From the NCBI GenBank assembly GCA_007128045.1, contig SKYG01000056.1:1-16942 (forward strand): a stretch of 16,942 bases of DNA, given 5' to 3'. The notes below the pieces were generated by a model. The model was not told the origin of the DNA, did no database searches, and worked only from the letters and a program-made list of their open reading frames with translations. The number at the start of each line of letters is the position of its first letter. The stretch's first letter is position 1. This document shows positions 1-7,067 of the stretch, one piece after another. Origin of the DNA: Bacteroidales bacterium. Lineage in GTDB: Bacteria > Bacteroidota > Bacteroidia > Bacteroidales > UBA7960. The position numbers were made by a program, and so were the translations under genes.

Positions 1-39
1 AAATTTATGAACTCATGAAAATGTTTTATAGTGTTTTTA

Positions 40-47
40 TATTTTTG
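40..47 (+). promoter_or_regulatory. Candidate Bacteroidota -7 element for the reductase-like gene
   Basis: TATTTTTG fits the Bacteroidota -7 consensus TAnnTTTG and lies 16 bp before the ATG at 64. No clear TTG -33 element is seen at the right distance, so this is a motif-only call. Confidence 0.3.
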
Positions 48-63
48 AAGAAAATTTAACCTT

Positions 64-1026
64 ATGAAAATTCTTGTTTTTGGCGCCGGTGTTATTGGAA
101 GCACTTATGCCTGGCAACTATCAGAAGCCGGTTATGATGTAATGATGTTTATTCGAAAACATCGAATGGTGAGATACAGTCACTCCGGAATCAGCATCAA
201 TTGTACTGATTTGCGTGGAAAAAAGGAAAGTTTTTTCAGCACCGTTTTCCGACCAAAAACCATCGACAGGCTGGAACCAAAGCAAGCCTTCGATCTGATT
301 ATTGTATGTCTGAAAAATTTTCAATTACAAGATGCCGTCCCATATATAGCGAAGTATTCGGGCAATGCGCATATTTTATTTCTTGGCACTATCTGGCACG
401 AATTTAAGTTGATAGAACATCATATTCCCAGAGCACGTGTTCTGTATGGTTTTCCGGCTATGGCTGGTGGCGGAAGAGCGGAGAATAGCATTACCTGCAC
501 ATTATTCAAAAATGGCAACACCATGCTGGGTGGAGCAGAAAGAAAGTCTGACAGAACCATTAACGATATTGCCATGGTATTCGGCAAATCTGGCATGCAA
601 CCCAAGATCAGTTTCCGGATGAAGCATTGGATCAAGGTGCATTGCATATGGAAAGCAGCTTCATTTGGTGCCATTTGCAAAGCTGGGAATGCCAAAGCAT
701 TTGCTTCAGCATACAAAGCTGTTAAACATTCGGTTCTGGCCATCAAAGAAGGGCTCATAGTTGCCAACAGAGAACAGGTGAGAGCCTGGACAATTTTTCC
801 CTTTACTTTATTTTACCTGCCATCTTTCATCATTACTTTCCTGCTAAAAAAATCATATAAAGAGGAAATGCTTGAGGTAACCGAAAGGCATATGAAGCAC
901 GGCTTTGATGAGATGAAAAAGCAATATTATGATATACTGAATGATGGAAAGAAGCATCATATAAACATGAGTTACTGGCAGTCTTATGAGGCACACATCC
1001 TGAAAGCTGAAAACACGAGAAACTAA
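64..1026 (+). CDS. Ketopantoate reductase-like (ApbA/PanE family) NAD(P)-dependent oxidoreductase, divergent
   Basis: A 320-residue protein with an N-terminal Rossmann fold: GAGVIG at residues 7-12 follows a first beta strand and is the dinucleotide-binding loop typical of the ApbA/PanE N-terminal domain. A CLKNFQ segment at 82-87 matches the family's KAWQ-like NADP-contact region, and K191 in HWIK fits the position of the catalytic lysine. However, the asparagine of the usual LIHNG motif is replaced (ILFLG at 104-108), the Asn four residues after the catalytic Lys is Ile195, and the C-terminal half does not show the usual pantoate-binding Glu region. It is therefore probably a paralogue acting on another 2-oxo or 2-hydroxy acid rather than the pantothenate-pathway enzyme. 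Residues 244-261 are hydrophobic (FPFTLFYLPSFIITFLL), unusual for a soluble reductase. It stands alone on the plus strand and converges on the PAP2-like gene. The start at 64 puts the Rossmann strand at the very N terminus, as expected. Confidence 0.75.
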   Translation: MKILVFGAGVIGSTYAWQLSEAGYDVMMFIRKHRMVRYSHSGISINCTDLRGKKESFFSTVFRPKTIDRLEPKQAFDLIIVCLKNFQLQDAVPYIAKYSGNAHILFLGTIWHEFKLIEHHIPRARVLYGFPAMAGGGRAENSITCTLFKNGNTMLGGAERKSDRTINDIAMVFGKSGMQPKISFRMKHWIKVHCIWKAASFGAICKAGNAKAFASAYKAVKHSVLAIKEGLIVANREQVRAWTIFPFTLFYLPSFIITFLLKKSYKEEMLEVTERHMKHGFDEMKKQYYDILNDGKKHHINMSYWQSYEAHILKAENTRN

Positions 1027-1099
1027 AATATCATATTTAACAATGATCGCCATCCCGGGTTCTTGGGAAGTCAGGATGTACTATACCAGGTATTTATAA

Positions 1100-1723
1100 T
1101 TAGACACGCAGGTAGGTATATAGCACGAGCATAACCACCAATCCCAACACATACCCTGTATATACCTGACTGGGCGTATGTGCGTTAAGCCTGATCCTGG
1201 AAGCGCCTAAAAATCCAGACAATAAAATTGCCAGCATAATTAGTACGGTAATATCCGTTCTCAACAACATGGATGCAGCGATTAAGAAACCCGTCATCCC
1301 TCCCATCGACATCATATGGATGCTGATCTTCCACCGGAATGTGATGATGAGGCAAATCAGTACAAGCAGCGTTGCACCTATCACAAAATAATAAATTAAT
1401 GACGGAAGGGTGATTTGCTTTAAGAGGTAATAGGTAAGGATGTAAAACAGGGCAGACATCAGTAGTGGAAACAATCGTTCTCCTCGTTCGTCAAGCAGCA
1501 CATTTTTTATCACGCCGCTACGTTTTAGCAATACAGTTGCCAGTGCGGGAGCGACAGCGGTATTGACAAATACCATGATCAAAATAAACCGTTTTACCTG
1601 TTCAGCAACTGCAAAGCCTATATATGTATTCAATCTGAAAAGTATAATTATACCAAGTGTTGGAATAATCAGGGGGTGTAAAACAACAGAAAAAAAACGG
1701 GCAAGAATGACTTCTGTTTTCAT
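1100..1723 (-). CDS. PAP2-superfamily-like integral membrane protein
   Basis: A 207-residue, very hydrophobic protein with about six predicted membrane segments (around 10-30, 46-65, 86-101, 107-128, 143-170 and 187-204). Near the C terminus SR at 175-176, H182, Q186 and G190 reproduce the spacing of the third phosphatase motif of the PAP2 superfamily (SR-x5-H-x3-D-x3-G), but Gln replaces the usual Asp. The second motif is reduced to SIH (134-136) followed by a Gly-rich turn. Family knowledge suggests a lipid-phosphate phosphatase or a degenerate relative in the inner membrane; activity cannot be assumed. Its ATG lies only 2 bp after the rpoN stop codon, so it is almost certainly co-transcribed and translationally coupled with rpoN. 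Confidence 0.65.
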   Translation of the reverse strand: MKTEVILARFFSVVLHPLIIPTLGIIILFRLNTYIGFAVAEQVKRFILIMVFVNTAVAPALATVLLKRSGVIKNVLLDERGERLFPLLMSALFYILTYYLLKQITLPSLIYYFVIGATLLVLICLIITFRWKISIHMMSMGGMTGFLIAASMLLRTDITVLIMLAILLSGFLGASRIRLNAHTPSQVYTGYVLGLVVMLVLYTYLRV

Positions 1724-1725
1724 TA

Positions 1726-3222
1726 TTATACGAGTTCTTTCCTCAATCTTGCCACAGGGATTTCAAGTTGTTCCCGATACTTGGCAACTGTTCTTCGGGC
1801 AATATTATATCCTTTGTCTTTTAATATAGAAGCCAGTTCATCGTCTGTAAGTGGTTTGGTTTTGTCTTCGGCATCGATGCAATCCTGCAGTATCTTTTTC
1901 ACCTCACGTGTCGACACCTCTTCTCCGGAATCGGTTTGCAGGGATTCGGAGAAAAATGTTTTCAGCAAGAAAGTACCATAAGGTGTTTGAACATATTTGC
2001 TGTTTGCCACCCTTGAAATGGTGGAAATATCAAGTTGTACACGATCAGCAATATCTTTAAGGATCATCGGCCGGAGTTTGGTTTCATCACCTGTAAGAAA
2101 ATAGTCTTTCTGATAATTTAAAATAGCCTCCATAGTCACCAGCAAGGTGTTTTGTCTTTGTTTGATGGCGTCAATAAACCATTTGGCACTATCCAGTTTT
2201 TGCTTTACAAACACCATGGCTTCTTTTTGCCGATAGTTGCCTTTCCCTTTCGTCTCAGCCATTGTTTCCAGCATATCGGCATACGTTCTGTTGATTCGCA
2301 AATCCGGAGCGTTACGCGAGGTCAATGAGAGCTCCAGCTGCCCATCATAGTTGGTGACAATAAAATCCGGGACAATATACTGAGATACCTGGTTGGAGTC
2401 CTGAAAGGAGCTACCGGGCTTTGGGTTAAGTGTAAGTATTATGTCAATGGCCTCTTTCAGAGCTTCCTCTGTAAAACCATGCTTTCTGCGAATCTTATCG
2501 TAATGTTTCCGGGTAAAGTCGGTGAAGCTTTTTTCCAGAAGCAGCGTGGCGTTATGTATAGCCTTTGTTTTTGGTGACCTACGTCGTACCTGTATCAGCA
2601 AACATTCCTGAAGGTCTCTTGCACCGACACCCGGTGGGTCAAATTCATGTATCAGCCTGACCAACCCCAGCACCTCCTTAAAGCTTGACTGAATATTCTG
2701 GTTAAATGCCAGATCATCTATTAATGCATGAATATCCCGTTGAAGGTATCCAGAGTCATCGATGTTCCCAATAATATGTGTGGCTATCGCAACTTCTCTT
2801 TCGTTGAGATGTCTCAAACCCAGTTGCGAATGTAAAAATTCCTGGAAGCTGATCCCGGAAGAATAAGGGATATCTCTTTGCTCTTCATCGGAACTATTGT
2901 TGTTAACACTGAGCCTGTAGGCGGGTGTTTCATCGTCATCAATATAGTCGCTGATATCAAATTCATCATCAGGATTTTTTTCGACAGCTTCCATGTCACC
3001 ATCATCCGGGTTACCTTCAGCCATCCCATCGTCATAATCATCCTGTTGTGTTTCCAACTCACCAAATTCGTCCAGGCCTTCTTCCAGGGCGGGATTTTCC
3101 TCAATTTCTTGCTTAACACGTTGCTCAAGCAACAGAGCAGGCACCTGAAGCAGCTTCATGAGCTGAATCTGCTGAGGTGATAGCTTCTGTAATAACTTTT
3201 GTTGAAGTCTTTGTTTAAGCAT
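1726..3222 (-). CDS. rpoN: RNA polymerase sigma-54 factor RpoN
   Basis: A 498-residue protein with the whole sigma-54 architecture. A Gln/Leu-rich region I covers residues 1-48 (with LSPQQIQLMKLLQVP and the IEENPALEE signature). It is followed by a strongly acidic region II (about 50-118). The core-binding region has the conserved IGNIDDSGYL (151-160) and FDPPGVGARDL (194-204). A helix-turn-helix lies around 388-410 (ISTISRV at 399-405), and the C-terminal RpoN box ARRTVAKYRE is at 475-484. It directs RNA polymerase to -24/-12 promoters and needs AAA+ enhancer-binding activators, none of which is encoded in this window. It lies downstream of asnS on the same strand (133 bp gap) and is tightly followed by the PAP2-like gene. 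Length and order of regions are normal; nothing looks broken. Confidence 0.97.
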   Translation of the reverse strand: MLKQRLQQKLLQKLSPQQIQLMKLLQVPALLLEQRVKQEIEENPALEEGLDEFGELETQQDDYDDGMAEGNPDDGDMEAVEKNPDDEFDISDYIDDDETPAYRLSVNNNSSDEEQRDIPYSSGISFQEFLHSQLGLRHLNEREVAIATHIIGNIDDSGYLQRDIHALIDDLAFNQNIQSSFKEVLGLVRLIHEFDPPGVGARDLQECLLIQVRRRSPKTKAIHNATLLLEKSFTDFTRKHYDKIRRKHGFTEEALKEAIDIILTLNPKPGSSFQDSNQVSQYIVPDFIVTNYDGQLELSLTSRNAPDLRINRTYADMLETMAETKGKGNYRQKEAMVFVKQKLDSAKWFIDAIKQRQNTLLVTMEAILNYQKDYFLTGDETKLRPMILKDIADRVQLDISTISRVANSKYVQTPYGTFLLKTFFSESLQTDSGEEVSTREVKKILQDCIDAEDKTKPLTDDELASILKDKGYNIARRTVAKYREQLEIPVARLRKELV

Positions 3223-3355
3223 AAAACAGATATAACATTAGTTTTCTTTTCCTAAAAAAACACGCTTGCAACACATCTTGCGCAACCAGCCATCGTTAAG
3301 GATCATGTATTTTGAACCAAGTTAAACAAAATTTTCAAAACTGAACAAACCAAAT

Positions 3356-4768
3356 TTAAAATTCTGCGTTGAGTGGTGTTCTGGGAAACGGAATCACATC
3401 CCGGATGTTCCCCATACCTGTGATAAACAGCATCAATCTCTCAAAACCCAAACCAAACCCTGAATGTGGAGCGGTACCATAAAGACGGGTTTCAAGGTAC
3501 CACCACACGTCCTTTTCGTGTATACCCATATCCTTTATCCTGCCCAGTAATTTCTCATGATCTTCTTCCCGCTGAGACCCCCCAATAATTTCTCCAATCT
3601 TGGGAAACAACACATCCATCGCCCTTACTGTTTTCCCATCCGAATTTAATTTCATGTAAAACGCTTTAATATCCCTGGGATAATCGGTTAGGATGACCGG
3701 TTTCGAAAAGTGTTTTTCCACCAGGTAACGTTCATGTTCTGATTGAAGGTCTATCCCCCACTTAACAGGAAATTCGAAGGATGCATCTGATGCACTAAGA
3801 ATCTCAATAGCCTCTGTATAGGTAATCCTGACAAAATCATTCTCCAATACAAAATTAAGGCGTTCAACAAGTTCTTTATCATACATTTTTGCTAGAAAGG
3901 CAAGGTCATCAGGGCAATGTTCAAGGATGTATCCAATGAGGTATTTCAAAAAATCTTCAGCCAAATCCATATTATCATTGATATCATAGAATGCCATCTC
4001 CGGTTCTATCATCCAGAATTCAGAAAGATGCCGGGTAGTATTTGAGTTTTCCGCACGGAACGTCGGGCCGAAGGTATATATGTTCGACAAGGCCAATGCC
4101 CCGAGCTCACCCTCAAGTTGTCCGGAAACAGTAAGGTTGGTTTCCTTTCCAAAAAAATCATGTGAATAATCAACCGCACCATTTTCTGTTAATGGAGGTG
4201 TTTTCGGATCCAGGGTAGAGACCCTAAACATGGCGCCTGCACCCTCTGCATCAGATCCGGTGATAATTGGTGTGTGTAAATAATAGAAGCCTTGATCATT
4301 AAAGTACTTGTGAATGGCAAACGACAAGGCATGGCGCAACCTGAATATTGCACCAAAGGTATTTGTTCGCGGGCGAAGGTGCGCTATCTCCCTCAGAAAC
4401 TCCAATGTATGCCCTTTTTTTTGTAGCGGATATTTTTCCGGATCAGCCGTTCCGTAAAGCTGAATGTCTGAGGCATGAATTTCCACGTGTTGCCCCTGCC
4501 CCTGAGATTCTACCAGGGTTCCATATACAGAAATACATGAGCCGGTTGTAATCTTCTTGAGAAGCCCATCATTGCCGAATGAAGAAACATCGACTACTAC
4601 CTGAATATTGTGGATAATAGAACCATCATTAAGGGCAATGAATGCGATATTTTTATTGCCCCGCTTCGTGCGTACCCATCCTTTAACATTTACACCTTCA
4701 CCAATTGTCACGTCTGACTGGCCTTTAAGTAAATCATATATCCTTGATCTTTTTAATTGAGTCATCAT
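3356..4768 (-). CDS. asnS: Asparaginyl-tRNA synthetase
   Basis: Class IIb aminoacyl-tRNA synthetase that charges tRNA-Asn in the cytoplasm; 470 residues with the chosen start, close to the usual bacterial length of about 466. An N-terminal OB-fold anticodon-binding domain (GWVRTKRG at about 30-37, then the ALNDGS strand) precedes the class II catalytic core. Motif 2 is FRAEN at about 237-241, followed by the conserved TRHLSEFWMIEPE, and motif 3 is GFGLGFERL at about 437-445, followed by RDVIPFPRTP at the end. The reading frame is open up to an ATG at 4834, but the extra 22 residues (MCNFACCYQV...) have no family counterpart, and a promoter-like TAATTTTG lies inside them on this strand, so I start at 4768 (or the adjacent ATG at 4765). 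It is divergent from fbaA and upstream of rpoN. Confidence 0.96.
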   Translation of the reverse strand: MMTQLKRSRIYDLLKGQSDVTIGEGVNVKGWVRTKRGNKNIAFIALNDGSIIHNIQVVVDVSSFGNDGLLKKITTGSCISVYGTLVESQGQGQHVEIHASDIQLYGTADPEKYPLQKKGHTLEFLREIAHLRPRTNTFGAIFRLRHALSFAIHKYFNDQGFYYLHTPIITGSDAEGAGAMFRVSTLDPKTPPLTENGAVDYSHDFFGKETNLTVSGQLEGELGALALSNIYTFGPTFRAENSNTTRHLSEFWMIEPEMAFYDINDNMDLAEDFLKYLIGYILEHCPDDLAFLAKMYDKELVERLNFVLENDFVRITYTEAIEILSASDASFEFPVKWGIDLQSEHERYLVEKHFSKPVILTDYPRDIKAFYMKLNSDGKTVRAMDVLFPKIGEIIGGSQREEDHEKLLGRIKDMGIHEKDVWWYLETRLYGTAPHSGFGLGFERLMLFITGMGNIRDVIPFPRTPLNAEF

Positions 4769-4821
4769 AATCTGTTTTATCCTGTCAAATCTTAATTTGT
4801 TTGATACTTGGTAACAACATG

Positions 4822-4829
4822 CAAAATTA
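4822..4829 (-). promoter_or_regulatory. Candidate -7 element for asnS
   Basis: On the minus strand this reads TAATTTTG, fitting TAnnTTTG. Transcription would start near 4815-4818, giving a leader of about 50 nt and placing the upstream ATG at 4834 outside the mRNA, which supports the shorter asnS start. No clear -33 TTG. Confidence 0.35.
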
Positions 4830-4878
4830 CACACATTAATGAAAAAAAATAGGTTAAACCAATATTGAGCCCACTAGA

Positions 4879-4998
4879 AAAAGTACTCTCCCGCTGATTA
4901 CGCTGATACTCGCTGATGTTCTTATAGATTAAAACATTAATAATCATATTTTTAACATCTGCGTTTATCCGCGAAATCTGCGGGAAACAAAAAAACAG
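4879..4998 (+). repeat. Dispersed palindromic repeat, copy 1 (asnS-fbaA divergent spacer)
   Basis: This fills most of the 331-bp spacer between the asnS and fbaA starts. Two 31-nt arms (4890-4920 and 4954-4984) are inverted repeats matching at 25 of 31 positions, separated by 33 AT-rich bases. Each arm is built from a roughly 9-10 bp recurring unit: CGCTGAT three times on the left, the equivalent of TCTGCG, CCGCG, TCTGCG on the right. A second copy of the same sequence, in the opposite orientation, lies at 14045-14166. They share the blocks aaaagtaYtctcccgctga, ttacgctgat, tttaacatctgcRtttat and gaaacaaaaaacag. No ORF is present. It is probably a non-coding dispersed (MITE- or REP-like) repeat; the class is inferred from structure only. 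Confidence 0.75.
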
Positions 4999-5047
4999 GT
5001 GTTTTTGGAGTGAGTAAAAGTTACATGCCTGGTTCCATATTTTTTAT

Positions 5048-5055
5048 TAATTTTG
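5048..5055 (+). promoter_or_regulatory. Candidate -7 element for fbaA
   Basis: TAATTTTG fits TAnnTTTG, 44 bp before the ATG at 5100. It lies downstream of the alternative ATG at 5010, which agrees with translation beginning at 5100. No clear -33 element. Confidence 0.35.
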
Positions 5056-5099
5056 TGCTTCGGTTTATGTCTGGACTTATTTACTTAAAAACAAATATC

Positions 5100-6179
5100 A
5101 TGTCAGCTAAATTATTGAATCACATTGAACCCGGTGTTGTTACCGGAAAAGACTTACAAGAACTTTATCGAATAGCCAAGGAACATCAGTTTGCACTTCC
5201 TGCGGTGAATGTTGTTGGCACAAACTCCGTAAATGCTGTATTGGAAGCAGCCAAAGTTGTTAACTCTCCTATAATCATACAGTTTTCCAACGGAGGAGCC
5301 CATTTTTTCGCTGGGAAAGCATTGTCAAATGAAGATCAAAAGGCAGCCATTGCCGGCGCCGTTTCCGGAGCGCGACACGTTGACCTTATGGCAAAAGCCT
5401 ACGGAGTGAGGGTCGTGTTACATACCGACCACGCAGCAAAAAAATTACTGCCCTGGATTGACGGACTGATCCAGGCCAGTGAAGAGAATTTCAAGACCTT
5501 TGGCAAGCCATTGTTTAGCTCTCATATGCTCGATCTCTCGGAAGAAAGCCTTGAAGATAATATCGACATCAGCTGCAAGTATTTCGAAAGAATGAACAAG
5601 GTAAATATCGGTATCGAGGTTGAACTTGGTGTTACCGGTGGCGAAGAAGACGGTGTTGACAATACAGATATTGACAGCTCAAAACTGTATACCCAACCCG
5701 AAGAAGTAGCAGCGATGTATAAGGCATTAAGCAACATATCTGACCAGTTTACCATAGCAGCAGCTTTTGGGAATGTTCATGGTGTCTATAAGCCCGGCAA
5801 CGTAAAGCTTTCTCCCGTCATTCTTAAAAACTCACAGGACTATATACAAACAACCATGAATACCCCTGAAAAACCAGTAAATTTTGTTTTTCACGGCGGT
5901 AGCGGATCATCAAGAGAAGAAATTCGTGAAGCAATTTCCTATGGTGTGATCAAGATGAATATTGATACCGACACACAGTGGGCCTATTGGGAAGGCATCA
6001 AAAATTATTACCAAAAGAATGAAGGCTATCTGCAAGGCCAAATAGGCAATCCCGATGGTGAAGACAAACCAAATAAAAAATTCTACGACCCAAGATCGTG
6101 GCTGCGCAAGGGAGAAGAAACGATGGTGGCCCGTTTGAAGATTGCTTTCGAAGACCTTAACGCCATAGATAGAAACTAA
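5100..6179 (+). CDS. fbaA: Class II (zinc-dependent) fructose-bisphosphate aldolase
   Basis: Catalyses the reversible aldol cleavage of fructose 1,6-bisphosphate to dihydroxyacetone phosphate and glyceraldehyde 3-phosphate in glycolysis and gluconeogenesis. The 359-residue product has the same length as E. coli FbaA and aligns throughout. LHTDHAAKKLLPWIDG (107-122) carries the catalytic Asp110 and zinc ligand His111. The loop ELGVTGGEEDGVDN is at 175-188, the second zinc His227 is in GNVHGVYKPGN, and His265 with the phosphate-binding loop is in FHGGSGS. NIDTDTQWA is at 287-295. The frame is open back to an ATG at 5010, but the extra 30 residues are absent from the family. The ATG at 5100 gives MSAKLLNHIEPGVVTG, which matches the family N terminus. 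Monocistronic: divergent from asnS, ended by a hairpin at 6233-6292. Confidence 0.97.
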   Translation: MSAKLLNHIEPGVVTGKDLQELYRIAKEHQFALPAVNVVGTNSVNAVLEAAKVVNSPIIIQFSNGGAHFFAGKALSNEDQKAAIAGAVSGARHVDLMAKAYGVRVVLHTDHAAKKLLPWIDGLIQASEENFKTFGKPLFSSHMLDLSEESLEDNIDISCKYFERMNKVNIGIEVELGVTGGEEDGVDNTDIDSSKLYTQPEEVAAMYKALSNISDQFTIAAAFGNVHGVYKPGNVKLSPVILKNSQDYIQTTMNTPEKPVNFVFHGGSGSSREEIREAISYGVIKMNIDTDTQWAYWEGIKNYYQKNEGYLQGQIGNPDGEDKPNKKFYDPRSWLRKGEETMVARLKIAFEDLNAIDRN

Positions 6180-6232
6180 CCTGCATTAATAATACAGATT
6201 AAAAGCAACTACCAGTTTTCATCACTGAAACC

Positions 6233-6298
6233 AAGGCCGGTTACGTGTTTGTGTTACCCAATCCAGGGGAGCAACAACGCGTAACCGGCTTTAATTTT
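6233..6298 (+). terminator. Intrinsic terminator of fbaA with a long hairpin
   Basis: GCCGGTTACG (6236-6245) and CGTAACCGGC (6280-6289) are perfect inverted repeats. With flanking AAG/TTT the stem extends to about 13 pairs and is followed by TTTAATTTT. The 34-nt interior can extend the helix in part (GTT...AAC pairs, then CCC/GGG around AATCCA). It lies 54 bp after the fbaA stop and between two convergent genes, so it may act in both directions, although the T-rich tail favours the plus strand. Confidence 0.6.
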
Positions 6299-6409
6299 GT
6301 CCGCTGGCCGGGCGCTCAGACAGACATAAAAATTGGTGATAGACAAAAAGTATTACAGGCCGTTGAACGTAAAGAAGTTGAATCGTCAGCCAGCCAAACA
6401 GCATAGCAG

Positions 6410-6853
6410 CTATTGGTCCAGATCCGGGAAATTTATTGTGTCTAAGACAATGTAAACAGATTCTCTCGGATAATCTTCCGAGATGTATTCGATAAACCGG
6501 CGCGCATCGAGTCTGGTTCGAAAATCACCTACCCTGAGTTTAAAGTTGGGTTCATCATATGTGATATAGGCGTTTATATCCGGGTATTTGCTTTCAAATT
6601 CAGCACGGGCACGCTGGGTTCTCAACCTTGCCTGGGTACCTGAATCCATAAATATCTGCACCCTGAAACCAGGGATTCCTTGTTGTCTTTTGATTAGCTT
6701 CTGATGAACATCCATAAGCAGTTGGATTTGCTCATCCTGAGACACATATGACCGCTCACGGGTAAACGTGCTATCTGCCTCGAGTGAATCAGTTTTAGCC
6801 ACAGAAACCTGCCATATTGCAGCCATGACTAACAACATTACCAATTTTTTCAT
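6410..6853 (-). CDS. Secreted SPOR-domain protein
   Basis: A 147-residue protein beginning with a Sec-type signal peptide (MKKLVMLLVMAAIWQVSVA, cleavage around residue 19-20). After a short linker and helix (residues 38-60, VSQDEQIQLLMDVHQKLIKR), a SPOR domain spans about 62-138, with the typical GFRVQIFMDS strand, an Arg/Ala-rich helix, the FKLRVGDFRTRLDARRF turn and a final YIVLDTI strand. SPOR domains bind denuded, amidase-processed septal peptidoglycan, so a periplasmic role linked to the cell wall or division is likely. The frame is open upstream to an ATG at 6979, but that extension is encoded by a tandem octamer repeat and lacks signal-peptide features; I start at 6853. It lies downstream of proS on the same strand, separated by a repeat-filled 214-bp spacer. 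Confidence 0.88.
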   Translation of the reverse strand: MKKLVMLLVMAAIWQVSVAKTDSLEADSTFTRERSYVSQDEQIQLLMDVHQKLIKRQQGIPGFRVQIFMDSGTQARLRTQRARAEFESKYPDINAYITYDEPNFKLRVGDFRTRLDARRFIEYISEDYPRESVYIVLDTINFPDLDQ

Positions 6854-6865
6854 ATGTTTAAATTT

Positions 6866-6916
6866 GTCTGAAAGTCTGAAAGTCTGAATGTCTGAATGTC
6901 TGAATGTCTGAATGTC
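6866..6916 (+). repeat. Tandem octanucleotide repeat (GTCTGAAT/GTCTGAAA)n upstream of the SPOR gene
   Basis: Six full 8-bp units plus GTC: two GTCTGAAA then four GTCTGAAT, with no gaps. It ends 13 bp before the SPOR start codon on the transcribed (minus) strand, where it reads as repeated ATTCAGAC. The unit length is not a multiple of three. Confidence 0.95.
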
Positions 6917-7010
6917 GAAAAGGGGGTAGTAATCATGTTTATGTGTGTTAAAAATGGCTATCATGCTTATTGCATGCAATTTTGGTTTTCAGGCAACCAA
7001 TAAAAAATCC

Positions 7011-7063
7011 AACTCCTCAACTCCTCAACTCCTCAACTTCTCAACTCCTCAACTTCTCAACTC
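7011..7063 (+). repeat. Tandem octanucleotide repeat (AACTCCTC/AACTTCTC)n at the proS 3' end
   Basis: Six full 8-bp units (AACTCCTC three times, AACTTCTC, AACTCCTC, AACTTCTC) plus AACTC, ending 4 bp before the proS stop codon. On the minus strand it reads as GAGGAGTTGAGGAGTT. It differs in sequence from the octamer array at 6866-6916 but matches it in unit length and copy number. Confidence 0.95.
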
Positions 7064-7067
7064 TTAA

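Noticed and set aside
1040..1100. Possible terminator between the reductase-like and PAP2-like genes (CCCGGG, ATACCAGGTAT)
   Set aside because: The palindromes are too short and lack a T run.
3265..3290. TTGCGCAA palindrome and CTTGC..AAC near-repeat upstream of rpoN
   Set aside because: An 8-bp palindrome alone is too weak to call an operator.
4769..4834. N-terminal extension of asnS
   Set aside because: Cys-rich 22 residues not found in the family, overlapping a promoter-like motif.
1100..4834. Search for a phage, defence or CRISPR system around rpoN and asnS
   Set aside because: All frames are explained by housekeeping genes; no repeat-spacer array, nuclease or transposase motif was found.
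5010..5099. N-terminal extension of fbaA from ATG 5010
   Set aside because: The 30 extra residues have no family counterpart, and a -7-like element lies downstream of that ATG; the 5100 start gives the exact family length.
6854..6979. N-terminal extension of the SPOR protein
   Set aside because: It is the translation of the octamer array (SDIQTFRH-like repeats) and would bury the signal peptide inside the protein.
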